Of a DNA stretch of 64,000 nucleotides, positions 1 to 9,325 are shown in pieces. This stretch comes from Lampropedia aestuarii (GTDB lineage: Bacteria; Pseudomonadota; Gammaproteobacteria; Burkholderiales; Burkholderiaceae_C). The notes under the pieces are model-generated. The model ran no database searches. It saw only the letters and a list, made by a program, of their open reading frames with translations, and was not told where the DNA came from. Location of the stretch: assembly GCF_004803635.1 (NCBI RefSeq), contig NZ_SSWX01000004.1, positions 1-64,000 of the forward strand. Direction: 5' to 3'. Both the position numbers and the translations under genes were made by a program. Each line of letters opens with the position of its first letter. The stretch's first letter is position 1.

Positions 1-960
1 TTTGAAATATTTCGAATTTCTTTTCCTCACCTAAAAACCTGATCTCTCAAATTTTTATCAGCGAAGCCCGCTAGTGTATCACGGTTTTAAGACTCTCAGA
101 AAAACTTTTCTTCGAATCCTTTCGCAACCTCTGCCATCAGCTTCTTTCAAAACCAACGCTGTCTGTCGCGAAGGGCGCAACTATAGCGCAGTTTGCCCCC
201 AGGTTTGCACAAAATATACAAAAACAGCGAATTATTTGAAGAGGCCATGGTTAGTGGCCATGCAGCCAGCCAGTATTCCACATCTGACATGGTGGCAGTG
301 CGTCTATGCGTCTATTTCAGACGTCCGCTCTGCCAGTCGCAACCCTAAGCCAAGCATGTAAGCACCTTGGGAATCAAAAAAATTTGATTATTGCTACAAT
401 ATAACGTTCAATCCAAAAATCAGGCTGTCGTGTGAAGTCATACATGCAAGCGACATAGGTCAAGGTCTGGCTCGGCACACCTCAATATAGGCATGCCTAG
501 TTAGATCCAGTCTTCACGCGGCGGCAACCTGGTTGGTCACAAACCTTATTCTCGACATCGAGGTTGATGCATCGCCATGACTTTTGCCTTGACAGCAATT
601 TATCGCTGGGAATACAGCGATACCCTCACCAGCTATGCCATCCGTTTCTATCGTGCTTTTCGCACGCTGATCGTTTGGTAAAAGCCTGCCGCTGCGCTTG
701 CGGGGCTGCTGATTGATTTCACCGCATGCTGCCAGCCTTAGCGAGCATGGTGAAATTTCAATGGATTCAGCCAGCACACGCATAGCAGCCTGGCTTTCGA
801 TGAGCTCCTCAGGCAGGAGCTTTCATCCCTTGCCTTGAGCACCCTCTAGTTCTTCTTTGCTCTGCACAGCCACATTGATGTATGTGTTCTGCATGCTTTG
901 ATAGCTAGCAACTGGCGGTGGCTTTAGGCAGAGCTTCCATCCTGGGATCAGGCTTGCGGC
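1..960. other. Gene-free AT-rich leader region
   Basis: No reading frame here has recognisable protein content. The first 400 bases are clearly more AT-rich than the rest of the window. A small hairpin with complementary arms (gagctcct ... aggagctt) lies near 800-821. The stretch ends just upstream of the polyamine decarboxylase gene, so the promoter of that gene is probably in its last few hundred bases, but no clear -35/-10 pair was identified. A non-coding RNA cannot be excluded. Confidence 0.4.
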
Positions 961-2130
961 TTGAACCTCGTCCAGCAACTCAGCTCATTACTGGAGTTTT
1001 CCTTGTCCACGTCCAACACCGTTGCCCAATGGCAAACACCTTACTACCGCATTGATGAGCAGCAGCTGCTTGTCAATATGCAGCGCATTGAACGCTTGCG
1101 TGAGCTTTCAGGTGCTAAGGCTTTGCTGGCACTGAAGTGCTTTTCGACTTGGTCGGTATTTCCTTTAATGCGGCAATACATGGATGGGAGTACCTCGTCA
1201 TCGTTGCACGAAGTCAAGCTGGGCTACCAAAAGTTTGGTGGTGAGACCCATGCATACTCAGTGGCGTTTGCAGCGCATGAGATGGATGAGGTACTGGCCA
1301 ACAGCGACAAGATCATTTTCAACTCACTGGGGCAATTAGAGCGTTTTGGCGCGGCTGCGCAAGCGGCTGATAAACCGATCGGCCTGCGCGTGAATCCTGG
1401 CAAGAGCAATTCGCCTTATTTGCTGGCAGACCCAGCAAGACCGCACAGCCGCTTGGGCGAGACCGACCCAGAAAAAATCGCGGCAGTTATCGACCAGCTC
1501 AGTGGTTTCATGTTCCACAACAATTGTGAGAACCGCAGCTTTGACAGTTTTGATGCAATGCTCAGCCATATTGAGGCACGTTTTGGCCATTTGCTGCAGC
1601 AAGTGCAGTGGGTCAGCCTTGGTGGTGGCATCCATTTCTGCGATCCAGGCTACCCTTTGGAGTCTTTGGCCGAGCGCTTACGCCTCTTTGCAGCCAAGTA
1701 CCAAGTGCAGGTTTATCTGGAGCCGGGCGAAGCTTCAATTACCGGTAGCGCCACGCTCGAGGTATCGGTGCTGGATATCAGCACCAACGGCAAACATTTG
1801 GCGATTGTCGACAGCTCGACCGAAGCGCACATGCTCGACTTGCTGATCTACGGCCTCCACGCACGCATTGAACCCAATACTGGCGAGCACAGCTATTTGG
1901 TGTGCGGCAAAACCTGCTTGGCGGGCGATATTTTTGGTGAGTTCCGTTTTGAGCAGCCACTGCAGGTGGGCGACCGCATCAGCATCCAAGATGCAGCAGG
2001 CTACACAATGGTGAAAAAGAATTGGTTCAACGGCGTAGGCATGCCCTCGATTGTGGTGGCTCGCCTGGACGGTCGCGAAGAACTGGTTCAGTCATTTGGA
2101 TTTGACGACTACGTCAACAGCCTTTCATAA
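961..2130 (+). CDS. nspC: Carboxynorspermidine/carboxyspermidine decarboxylase
   Basis: A PLP-dependent fold-III decarboxylase that removes the carboxyl group of carboxy(nor)spermidine to give (nor)spermidine in the cytoplasm. The sequence has the family N-terminus around TPYYRIDEQ, the PLP-lysine region LLALKCFSTW, a glycine-rich phosphate-binding stretch (VSLGGGIHF), a YLEPGEA segment and a late CGKTCLAGD motif with the second-subunit catalytic Cys-Asp. There is no ATG near the 5' end. The longest frame starts with TTG at 961. A TTG at 1003 with GGAG six bases upstream gives a 375-residue protein, close to the known family length, and may be the true start. The partner synthase gene follows after about 65 bp, so the pair is probably one operon. 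Confidence 0.88.
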   Translation: MNLVQQLSSLLEFSLSTSNTVAQWQTPYYRIDEQQLLVNMQRIERLRELSGAKALLALKCFSTWSVFPLMRQYMDGSTSSSLHEVKLGYQKFGGETHAYSVAFAAHEMDEVLANSDKIIFNSLGQLERFGAAAQAADKPIGLRVNPGKSNSPYLLADPARPHSRLGETDPEKIAAVIDQLSGFMFHNNCENRSFDSFDAMLSHIEARFGHLLQQVQWVSLGGGIHFCDPGYPLESLAERLRLFAAKYQVQVYLEPGEASITGSATLEVSVLDISTNGKHLAIVDSSTEAHMLDLLIYGLHARIEPNTGEHSYLVCGKTCLAGDIFGEFRFEQPLQVGDRISIQDAAGYTMVKKNWFNGVGMPSIVVARLDGREELVQSFGFDDYVNSLS

Positions 2131-2194
2131 CCTGCCAGGTTGTGAAAGCCATGCCGCAATGTTGCGGTGATTCTGATAGGGGGCTTTGTGCGCA

Positions 2195-3463
2195 ATGAAG
2201 AAACATGTTTTGATTATCGGCGCTGGTGGAGTTGGTCAGGTAGCGGCACATAAGTGCGCGCAACACAACCGTTTATTGGGCGATATCCATATCGCCTCGC
2301 GCAACATTAAGAAGTGCTTGGCAGTGATTGACAGCGTGCATGAAAAAGGCGCGCTACAAAATCCCAAAGGGGTGCTCAAAGCACACCAGCTCGATGCCAT
2401 GGACACGGCCGCAGTGCGCCGTCTGATTGAGCATACTGGGGCACAAATCGTCATCAACCTGGGCCATGCATTTGTGAATATGTCGGTCCTGCAGGCATGT
2501 ATAGAGACTGGCGCAGCCTATCTGGACACCGCCATCCATGAGGATCCAGAGAAGATCTGCGAGACACCGCCTTGGTACGCCAACCACGAATGGAAGCGCA
2601 AAGCCATTTGTGCAGACCGAGGCATTACGGCCATTCTTGGTTGCGGTTTTGATCCCGGCGTAGTCAACGCCTACGCGGCACTCGCAGTGCACGAATACTT
2701 TGATACAGTGGATTCGATTGACATCATCGACATCAATGCGGGCAGCCATGGCAAATACTTTGCGACCAACTTCAATCCGGAAATCAACTTCCGCGAATTT
2801 ACCGGTCAAGTCTGGTCCTGGCAAAACAGCCAATGGCGCTCAAACAAAATGTTTGAAATCCAGCGCACCGACGATTTACCGGTAGTGGGCAAGCAAACGG
2901 CTTACCTCACAGGACACGATGAGCTGCATTCGCTCTCGCAGAACCTGAATGTGCCCAATATCCGCTTTTGGATGGGCTTTGGTGAACACTACATCAATGT
3001 GTTTACGGTGCTGCGCAATATCGGTCTGCTATCTGAAAAGCCGGTCACATTGGACAATGGTCAGCAAGTCGTGCCATTGCAACTGGTCAAAGCCGTGCTG
3101 CCAGATCCTGCCTCTTTAGCCCCGGGCTATATCGGCAAGACCTGCATTGGCAACCTGGTCAAAGGCCATAAAGACGGACAGGCACGCGAGGTGTTTGTCT
3201 ACAACGTGGCTGACCACGTTGAGGCCTTTGCTGAAGTAGGCAGCCAAGGCATTTCTTACACTGCTGGCGTGCCTGCCGTAGCGGCGGCCATCCTGATCGC
3301 TCAAGGCACTTGGGATGTGCAGAAAATGGTCAACGTCGAAGAGCTGCCCTACCAGCCTTTCATCAATCTGATGAACCAGATGGGCCTGACAACGCATCTG
3401 CGTGAAGCAGGCCAAGACGACTGCCTGATCAGCTTTGATCTGGCAGAGCTGGATGCAAGCTAA
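2195..3463 (+). CDS. Carboxynorspermidine/carboxyspermidine synthase (saccharopine dehydrogenase family)
   Basis: An NADPH-dependent reductase of the Lys1/saccharopine dehydrogenase family. It condenses aspartate semialdehyde with putrescine or diaminopropane to form carboxyspermidine or carboxynorspermidine, the substrate of the preceding decarboxylase. The N-terminus has a Rossmann dinucleotide-binding motif (VLIIGAGGVGQVAAHK), followed by GCGFDPGVVNAYAA and a C-terminal catalytic half; length is 422 residues. The frame opens at a TTG nine bases earlier, but the ATG at 2195 is preceded by a purine-rich TAGGGGG at good spacing. Together the two genes give a spermidine route that avoids S-adenosylmethionine decarboxylase. 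The choice between spermidine and norspermidine cannot be read from sequence. Confidence 0.88.
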   Translation: MKKHVLIIGAGGVGQVAAHKCAQHNRLLGDIHIASRNIKKCLAVIDSVHEKGALQNPKGVLKAHQLDAMDTAAVRRLIEHTGAQIVINLGHAFVNMSVLQACIETGAAYLDTAIHEDPEKICETPPWYANHEWKRKAICADRGITAILGCGFDPGVVNAYAALAVHEYFDTVDSIDIIDINAGSHGKYFATNFNPEINFREFTGQVWSWQNSQWRSNKMFEIQRTDDLPVVGKQTAYLTGHDELHSLSQNLNVPNIRFWMGFGEHYINVFTVLRNIGLLSEKPVTLDNGQQVVPLQLVKAVLPDPASLAPGYIGKTCIGNLVKGHKDGQAREVFVYNVADHVEAFAEVGSQGISYTAGVPAVAAAILIAQGTWDVQKMVNVEELPYQPFINLMNQMGLTTHLREAGQDDCLISFDLAELDAS

Positions 3464-3526
3464 TAGCTAATAACAAAAAGCTATCCAGCCAAACACCGCA
3501 TGCGATAGACGGCATGCACTTGAGAC

Positions 3527-3556
3527 AAGGGGCTTGCCAGTGGCAACCCCTTTTCG
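3527..3556 (+). terminator. Rho-independent terminator after the polyamine genes
   Basis: An inverted repeat (aaggggcttgcca / tggcaacccctt, with one bulged C) is followed by a short T run, about 65 bp after the synthase stop codon. Confidence 0.7.
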
Positions 3557-3729
3557 CATCCGCCTTGTCCGCATTGCGCCGGGATAATTTAACGATTTAT
3601 TGAAAAATCAAGATTTTAGATAACAAATAATCTACAAATACTTGAATTGTGAACCTTTTTTAACATGCTTGACTGGCGAATCAAGCGCAAATTAACATTT
3701 GCGCACTTGAATATTTTCAATTCGCTGCA

Positions 3730-4191
3730 ATGAAATCGCACCACATTCAACTCTTTGCGGACCACTTCCAGTTCTACCTGAAGGACGAGCGTGTCCCCGG
3801 TAATCTTTCCGAAGCTTGGAATCGCAGCGCCCTTCAACGCATGCTGGCCGTCTCCGATGGGGTGGTCGGAATCAGCACCGTACGCAATACCGCAATTCCG
3901 GTGACTTTGGAGCTGCTGGACGCCGCACCTGAGACCGATCTGGCCGAGTTTGACCATGTCGCCGAAGCATCGTTGGTGATCACCAATGGGCCACTGGTAG
4001 TAGCCGGTTGTCGCGATTATTTTCCAGACGCACCGCGTTTTGATGTCAGCAGCGGAACCTACCAAGTGCGCCTGAGTGCCTCAGGTTTGCGCAATCTATC
4101 CGAGGATGGCATGAACGGCGATGACCATTATTTGCTGCAACTGTGGCAGGCGCCATTTCGCGAGCCCATCACACTGAAGCAGGCGTCTTGA
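3730..4191 (+). CDS. Hypothetical protein, 153 aa
   Basis: I do not recognise this protein with certainty. It is 153 residues, soluble, with no signal peptide and no membrane segment. It has alternating beta-type hydrophobic stretches (VVGISTVRNTAIPVTLELL; ASLVITNGPLVVAGCRDYF) and a C-terminal segment with several acidic residues. The overall pattern resembles small all-beta proteins of the ComJ type, but that is only a loose impression. It stands alone between two terminators, so it is probably transcribed on its own. The upstream 170 bp are AT-rich. Confidence 0.65.
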   Translation: MKSHHIQLFADHFQFYLKDERVPGNLSEAWNRSALQRMLAVSDGVVGISTVRNTAIPVTLELLDAAPETDLAEFDHVAEASLVITNGPLVVAGCRDYFPDAPRFDVSSGTYQVRLSASGLRNLSEDGMNGDDHYLLQLWQAPFREPITLKQAS

Positions 4192-4204
4192 ATCGCACGA
4201 TAAA

Positions 4205-4244
4205 AAAGGGCAATGCATGCTAGAGTGGCTGCATTGCCCTTTTC
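4205..4244 (+). terminator. Rho-independent terminator
   Basis: Arms aagggcaatgca and tgcattgccctt enclose a 13-base loop and are followed by T residues. It lies 13 bp after the preceding stop and just before the acetyltransferase start. Confidence 0.8.
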
Positions 4245-4256
4245 GATCTTGTATTC

Positions 4257-4844
4257 ATGACCTTATTCATTACGCCAAGCACAGAACGTTTGCAATTGCG
4301 GCAATGGCGTGACAGCGACCGCAGTCCATTTGCCGCCCTCAACGCCGACCCGCAAGTAATGGAGTTTTTCCCCGAGCCACTGAGCCGCTCGCAAAGCGAT
4401 GCAATAGCCGATCGCTGTGAAAGCCTGATTGAGCAGAATGGCTGGGGGTTTTGGGCCGTGGAATTAAAAAGCACCGGACAATTCATCGGCTTTGTGGGCT
4501 TGCACCGGCCCATTGATGCACTTCCCTTTGCGCCTTGTGTAGAAATTGGTTGGCGGCTCGCTCCTGCCTTCTGGGGCCGCGGCTTGGCCACCGAAGCTGC
4601 CCACGCCTGTCTGCAAACAGGCTTCTCAACCCTGGGATTGACCGAAATCGTAGCGTTTACGGCTGAGCCGAATCTGCGCTCACGCGCAGTGATGGAGCGC
4701 CTGGGCATGCAAGCCGATGGGCTGTTCGAGCATCCAAGCCTAGCGCCGGGCCATGCGTTGCGAACGCATTGCTTGTACCGACTGGCGCGCAGCGCCTACC
4801 AGCCGCACGGGGGCAGTGCTATGCCAATGGCTAGCAATAACTAA
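4257..4844 (+). CDS. GNAT-family N-acetyltransferase (RimJ/RimL type)
   Basis: An acetyl-CoA-dependent acetyltransferase of the RimJ/RimL subgroup, which modifies ribosomal protein N-termini or small amines. It has the starting pattern TERLQLRQWRDSD, the acetyl-CoA pyrophosphate loop region WRLAPAFWGRGLATEA, and the late ERLGM motif, in 195 residues. There is no clear Shine-Dalgarno sequence. The last 20 residues extend beyond the usual domain end. The substrate cannot be told from sequence. Confidence 0.85.
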   Translation: MTLFITPSTERLQLRQWRDSDRSPFAALNADPQVMEFFPEPLSRSQSDAIADRCESLIEQNGWGFWAVELKSTGQFIGFVGLHRPIDALPFAPCVEIGWRLAPAFWGRGLATEAAHACLQTGFSTLGLTEIVAFTAEPNLRSRAVMERLGMQADGLFEHPSLAPGHALRTHCLYRLARSAYQPHGGSAMPMASNN

Positions 4845-4867
4845 CAATAACTTGCAATAACCAGCCA

Positions 4868-5521
4868 TTAAGACTGCGGCGCATCAGGCTGAGCCATCGG
4901 CGCAGCCTGAGCAAACGCAGCCTGTGCGATGCAATGGTCGTACACGGCTTGCGCCAGCGGATAAGCGCTGACATCGCATTGCATACGCAGTGCATTGGCA
5001 AACTGCGGCACCAGGCAGCAATCGGCCCAGGTCGGCTGCGTGCCAAACGCGTAAGGACCTACGCCACCACGGGCGCGCTCATTGACAAGCAATTGTTCAA
5101 CGGCCATCAGGCCTTCGGCAATCCAGTGCGCATACCATGCCTGCTTTTGCGCATCGCTGACACCCAACTCAGACTGCAGATAGCGCAGCACACGCTGGTT
5201 GTTGATCGGGTGGATGTCGCAGGCCACAGCAAAGCCCAACTCCATCACGCGCGCACGCGCCTGCACGTCTTTGGGCAATAAGGCTGGGCTGGGCTGGGTT
5301 TGCTCCAGATAATCCAAAATCGCCATTGACTGGCTCAGAGAAAAATCGCCCTCAACCAACAAAGGCACACCACCTGCCGGGTTGCGCTGCAAAAAGGCAT
5401 CAGAGCGCTGCTCAAGCGTGCGCAAATTGACGGGAATGTAATGAAAATCCACGCCTTTGAGCGCCAGCGCAATGCGCACGCGGTAAGACGTTGAGCTATA
5501 AAAATAATTGTACAAATCCAT
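4868..5521 (-). CDS. maiA: Maleylacetoacetate isomerase (zeta-class GST)
   Basis: A glutathione-dependent zeta-class glutathione transferase that isomerises maleylacetoacetate or maleylpyruvate to the fumaryl form in tyrosine or gentisate breakdown. The N-terminal thioredoxin-like domain has the zeta signature SSTSYRVRIAL (about residues 9-19) and the cis-proline site VPLL. An all-alpha C-terminal domain follows, with CDIHPINNQRVL typical of this class. Length, 217 residues, is normal. No other gene of the pathway is next to it, so the exact substrate is not fixed by context. Confidence 0.87.
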   Translation of the reverse strand: MDLYNYFYSSTSYRVRIALALKGVDFHYIPVNLRTLEQRSDAFLQRNPAGGVPLLVEGDFSLSQSMAILDYLEQTQPSPALLPKDVQARARVMELGFAVACDIHPINNQRVLRYLQSELGVSDAQKQAWYAHWIAEGLMAVEQLLVNERARGGVGPYAFGTQPTWADCCLVPQFANALRMQCDVSAYPLAQAVYDHCIAQAAFAQAAPMAQPDAPQS

Positions 5522-5612
5522 GCTTATCTCCTGGGGCTGTGGATGTTGTCAGCCCATTAACGCAGCTGCAAGCCCTTGCGCCTGATGCGCCCAGGCTTGT
5601 GCATGCCATGAC

Positions 5613-6584
5613 TTAACTACGGCGTGCCAACAATTGCTCTGGCAATTCACGCAACGCAGCCGTGTAAGCATTATCTGGAAAATTGGCCAGCGCCAACAGC
5701 GCACGGCGGGCTTCGTCATGGGCAGCTTGACGCGCCACATCCATCGCACCGGTGCTGCGCACAATCGCCACCACATCAGCCAGTTGCTCGGTCGAGCCTT
5801 GCTCAATCGCGCTGCGCACAGTTTGGGCTTGCTCGGGCGTGCCTCGCTGCATAGCCACGATCAAAGGCAGGGTCGATTTGCCTTCGCGCAAATCGTCGCC
5901 GACGTTTTTGCCCATCTCACCGGCGCTGCCGTCGTAGTCCAACACATCGTCAATGATTTGAAAGGCCGTACCCAAGGCCTGGCCATAGGTCGCGGCAGCC
6001 TGCTCCAAGCCTTCTGGAGCGCCTGCGAGAATCGCGCCCACTTGGGTGCTGGCTTCAAACAGCTTGGCCGTTTTGGAGCGAATCACTTGCAGATAGCCAG
6101 CTTCGTCCAAAGAAGCGTCGTGCATGTTGAGCAGTTGCTGCACCTCACCCTCAGCGATGATATTGGTGGCAGCAGCCACGACCTGCATGACACGAATATT
6201 GCCGGTCTCAACCATCATCTCAAAGGCTCTGGAGTGCAGAAAGTCGCCTACAAGCACACTGGCTGGATTGCCAAAGCTTTCATTGGCAGTTGGCCGGCCA
6301 CGGCGCATCGTCGACTCATCGACTACATCGTCGTGCAACAGCGTTGCCGTGTGGATGAACTCCATCATGGCGGCCATTTCATGGTGAAAGCGGCCTTGGT
6401 AACCCAAGGCATTGGCCACCAACAGCAGCATCGCGGGACGCAAACGCTTGCCGCCAGCGGAAATAATGTAACGCGCGACTTGCCCAATCAAGGGCACATT
6501 GGTGGTCAAGCGGGCCGCAATGACTTCGTCCACTGCGGCCATATCTGAAGCTACCAGCGTCAAACCTTGATTACTGCTTGTCAT
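5613..6584 (-). CDS. ispB: Polyprenyl (octaprenyl) diphosphate synthase
   Basis: A trans-prenyltransferase that makes the ubiquinone side chain by chain elongation with isopentenyl diphosphate. Both aspartate-rich motifs are present: LLHDDVVD at about residues 82-89 and IIDDVLDYD in the C-terminal half, plus GGKRLRP near residue 45. I place the start at the ATG for MTSSNQ (position 6584), giving 323 residues; a longer frame reaches 6704 but adds a non-homologous basic leader. In many beta-proteobacteria the gene sits beside rplU-rpmA; here it does not. Confidence 0.9.
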   Translation of the reverse strand: MTSSNQGLTLVASDMAAVDEVIAARLTTNVPLIGQVARYIISAGGKRLRPAMLLLVANALGYQGRFHHEMAAMMEFIHTATLLHDDVVDESTMRRGRPTANESFGNPASVLVGDFLHSRAFEMMVETGNIRVMQVVAAATNIIAEGEVQQLLNMHDASLDEAGYLQVIRSKTAKLFEASTQVGAILAGAPEGLEQAAATYGQALGTAFQIIDDVLDYDGSAGEMGKNVGDDLREGKSTLPLIVAMQRGTPEQAQTVRSAIEQGSTEQLADVVAIVRSTGAMDVARQAAHDEARRALLALANFPDNAYTAALRELPEQLLARRS

Positions 6585-7066
6585 TGAATCACTTGCAAAA
6601 ACGAATAGGAAATCTGTATGCCATCGGGTTGCTGCCTCGGACTCGCCCAAGAACGCACTACATCGGCAGCGATGCCAGCGCCCACCCCTGCTGAGCATCA
6701 GCAAAAAGTATTATAGGGAGGTTCCCTGAGCTGTTAGGGAAGCTCTGGTTGTCTCAGAACCTGTTTACGATCTTTTCACAGTCACCCAAGGCACAAAAAA
6801 GAGGCATCGCCATAATAAGAACGCTTATTACCCGCCTTTCCATACCAATCAGCATCTAGACCGGCATTTCAGGGGCTTGCATTCACAAATGCGCGCGAAC
6901 AGGCCATACTTGGCACCTAAATGCTCGCGTTGGCAGTTGCAACACCTGCCGGCCAAGAATCCTGCTGAATGCGTTAATGGCTAAATCATCCATGCGACGC
7001 CATTCTTCCTGTCCGATCAAGCCAAGCTCTTTGCGCTGAACTTGGTGTTTTATGAAAGAGTACGCC
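6585..7066. other. Intergenic region between divergent ispB and ferritin
   Basis: This 480-bp stretch holds a partial copy of the palindromic element described elsewhere (about 6752-6808). Otherwise I see no gene. The promoters of the two divergent genes must be here. Confidence 0.5.
6752..6808. repeat. Palindromic intergenic element, partial copy
   Basis: It begins with the element arm (agaacctgtttacgatctt) and continues through the internal segment caaggcacaaaaaagaggca, which matches the long copy at 29164. The right half is missing or diverged. Confidence 0.6.
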
Positions 7067-7534
7067 ATGCAAGGCAACCCTAAAGTCATTGAAGCACTCA
7101 CCCACTTGCTGCGCGGTGAACTGGCCGCCCGCGATCAGTACTTCTACCATTCACGCCGCTACGAAGACTTGGGCCTGAAAAAGCTCTACGAGCGTCTGAA
7201 CCATGAAATGGAAGAAGAGACGCAACACGCCGACGACATCATGCGACGCTTGTTCATGATCGAAGGCAAGCCCGATATGCGTCCGCTGGAATTCACTCCT
7301 GGCAATGAAGTGATCGAGATGCTGCAAAAAGATTTGGACACCGAAATTGAAGTGCGCGACCGCCTGCGCAATGCGATGCGTTTGTGTGAAGCCGAAGGCG
7401 ACTATGTCACACGCGACATCTTGTTGAAGCAACTCATTGACACCGAAGAAGACCATGCCTACTGGTTGGAGCAGCAGCTGAGCCTGATTCAAAAAATCGG
7501 GCTGGAGAACTACACCCAGTCGCAAATGGGCTAA
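7067..7534 (+). CDS. ftnA: Ferritin, FtnA/bacterioferritin-like, lacking the haem ligand
   Basis: A 24-mer iron-storage four-helix protein with a ferroxidase centre. The diiron ligands are visible: Glu18, Glu51, His54, a Glu near 93, Glu127 and His130. At position 52, where haem-binding bacterioferritins have Met, this protein has Thr ([10 protein letters not shown]). This matches the FtnA type described in Pseudomonas, so haem binding is doubtful although automatic annotation would call it bacterioferritin. The ATG at 7067 gives [10 protein letters not shown], the usual family start, with GAAAGAG at good spacing; an in-frame ATG lies 15 bases upstream. Confidence 0.9.
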   Translation: MQGNPKVIEALTHLLRGELAARDQYFYHSRRYEDLGLKKLYERLNHEMEEETQHADDIMRRLFMIEGKPDMRPLEFTPGNEVIEMLQKDLDTEIEVRDRLRNAMRLCEAEGDYVTRDILLKQLIDTEEDHAYWLEQQLSLIQKIGLENYTQSQMG

Positions 7535-7548
7535 GTTCAGCGCTTGAC

Positions 7549-7601
7549 TGCAGCCAGCCCAGCCCCATCAACGCACAGTATGGGGCCGCTGGGCTGGTTG
7601 C
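7549..7601. terminator. Bidirectional terminator between ferritin and mltD
   Basis: A long inverted repeat (gcagccagcccag ... ctgggctggttgc, with inner cccca ... tgggg) sits between convergent genes. Confidence 0.7.
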
Positions 7602-7602
7602 A

Positions 7603-9015
7603 TTATTTGCGGGCCGATTGCTGCTTGGCTGGCTGGGCCGCGCGGTAAATCACCAGTCGTTGGCCTGTGCGGAACTTGGCATTGCGGCCCACATTGTTCC
7701 AGCGCGCCACATCGGCAGCAGACACTTTGTATTTGCGTGCCAAGGTCGCCACCGTTTCGCCCTTGCGGGCCACGACCGCCACCCGTGTGCCACTGCCCTG
7801 GCCACGCCCTGCCGAGGCCAGTTTCAACTGACCACTGTGGGCAATTTCGGCAGCCACATCGGTCAACAAAGAGGCGGTGCGCGGCACCAGCAGCGCAGCA
7901 CCGGCATCGATCAGCATGCCAGAAGGAATCAGATTGACCGAGCGCAAAACGGTTTCTTCAACACCGACTTTTTTGGCCACTTCAGCAACCGCCATGCGCT
8001 GCGGCGCAGTCCACACGGTCCAGCTGGCCAAGCGCGCATCTTGCAAGGTGGCTAAATTGGCTTTGAAGATCTGGGCGTTATCCCATGGCAACAAGACCTC
8101 GGGAGTGGCGGCGGCAAAAATGGTCGGGCCTTTGTAGGCTGGGTTGAGCTGGCGGAAATCGCTCTCGCTCACACCAGCCAGCTCGGCCACACGCAGCACA
8201 TCCATGTCCCGTGTAATGCGCACCGATTCAAAATACGCATGGTTGCCAATGTCGGCGAGTTTGACACCGTAGGCCTGGGGGTCATTGACGATGTTTTTTA
8301 GCGCCTGCAGCTTGGGCACATACCAGCGCGTCTCTTCTGGCATCGTCAGCTCGGTATAGCCTGTGCCCAAACTCAGGCCTTCATTTTTGGCCTGAGCCCG
8401 GCTGACACTGCCCTCACCCCAGTTATAGGCAGCCAAGGCCAAATGCCAGTCACCAAACATGTCGTAGAGCTTTTGCAGATAGTCCAACGCGGCGCGGGTG
8501 GAGGCCTGGATGTCACGGCGGTCGTCACGGAACGCGTTTTGGGTCAGATCAAAATAGGTGCCCGTGGCCGGCATGAACTGCCACATGCCTGCGGCCTTGG
8601 CACTGGAGACGGCAACCGGGTTATAGGCACTCTCGACAAAAGGCAGCAGCGCCAATTCGGTCGGCATGCCTCTGCGCTCCAACTCCTCGACAATATAGAA
8701 CAGGTATTTGCCTGAGCGCTCGGTCATGTGGGTGAGTGCCTCGGGCCGGCTGGCATACCATTGCTCGCGGTCGCTGACCAAATCGGTGCTGAGGTCTGGC
8801 ATCGTAAAACCGGCGCGCATGCGCGTCCACACATCTTGCGCCGGCTCTTGGCGGCGTACCGTCCAGCCAACCAAGGTCATGCGTTGAATCGGGCTCAACG
8901 CGCCGGAGGGAATATCAGGCGCCAACGCCGCCTGCGGCGTTGGCGAGGTCATGGCACAACCGGCAATCACAATGGCCAGCGCGGCGCTCGCAAGCAGTCT
9001 CCATAGTGCTATCAC
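7603..9015 (-). CDS. mltD: Membrane-bound lytic murein transglycosylase D-like lipoprotein with LysM
   Basis: An outer-membrane lipoprotein that cleaves peptidoglycan glycan strands. The N-terminus has a hydrophobic segment ending in the lipobox IAGC (Cys20). The SLT domain has the catalytic Glu in LLPFVESAYNP, then SAKAAGMWQFMP and LALAAYNWGEG. A LysM repeat is at the C-terminus (about residues 410-455: VARKGETVATLARKYKVSAADVARWN in part); the middle region also resembles a degenerate LysM. Length of 470 residues suits MltD. It is transcribed alone, convergent with the ferritin gene. Confidence 0.9.
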   Translation of the reverse strand: MIALWRLLASAALAIVIAGCAMTSPTPQAALAPDIPSGALSPIQRMTLVGWTVRRQEPAQDVWTRMRAGFTMPDLSTDLVSDREQWYASRPEALTHMTERSGKYLFYIVEELERRGMPTELALLPFVESAYNPVAVSSAKAAGMWQFMPATGTYFDLTQNAFRDDRRDIQASTRAALDYLQKLYDMFGDWHLALAAYNWGEGSVSRAQAKNEGLSLGTGYTELTMPEETRWYVPKLQALKNIVNDPQAYGVKLADIGNHAYFESVRITRDMDVLRVAELAGVSESDFRQLNPAYKGPTIFAAATPEVLLPWDNAQIFKANLATLQDARLASWTVWTAPQRMAVAEVAKKVGVEETVLRSVNLIPSGMLIDAGAALLVPRTASLLTDVAAEIAHSGQLKLASAGRGQGSGTRVAVVARKGETVATLARKYKVSAADVARWNNVGRNAKFRTGQRLVIYRAAQPAKQQSARK

Positions 9016-9325
9016 TGGGGGATTACCTTTAAGAAATCAAACAATCGACGCCTCTGCAATACAGGCGCAAGCATGCGTTGTGCGCTGTACAGCGCAAAAA
9101 ACGCACGTCGCCATGCCGCCTGCGTGCCTCACTGACTCAAGAAAGCAGCGCAACGGGGGGAGTGCGAAACTTGGAGGAAATGAGCGTTTATACCAGAGTC
9201 GCCCCAGCCCAAGGCTCGATTATTCACCCACGCGTGAACAATCGTGTCACACGCACCGTGTGCAGATACGCTTGCACACGGCTGACGCGAACTATCAACA
9301 ATCGCAACAGGCCCCCCTGCAAGTG
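9016..9325. other. Intergenic region, no gene seen
   Basis: About 310 bp upstream of mltD and downstream of the PLP enzyme. It contains short inverted repeats around 9243-9295 (gtgtcacacgcaccgtgtgcag and nearby cacacgg), but no gene or clear terminator. Confidence 0.4.

Noticed and set aside
74-361. 95-codon frame at the left end
   Set aside because: No ribosome-binding site, no recognisable domain, and Trp/Cys/Ser-rich composition typical of chance frames.
514-783. 89-codon minus-strand frame, considered as a transposase relic
   Set aside because: No motif supports this; it is left as non-coding.
7067-7534. Haem-binding bacterioferritin
   Set aside because: Thr replaces the Met haem ligand; FtnA type fits better.
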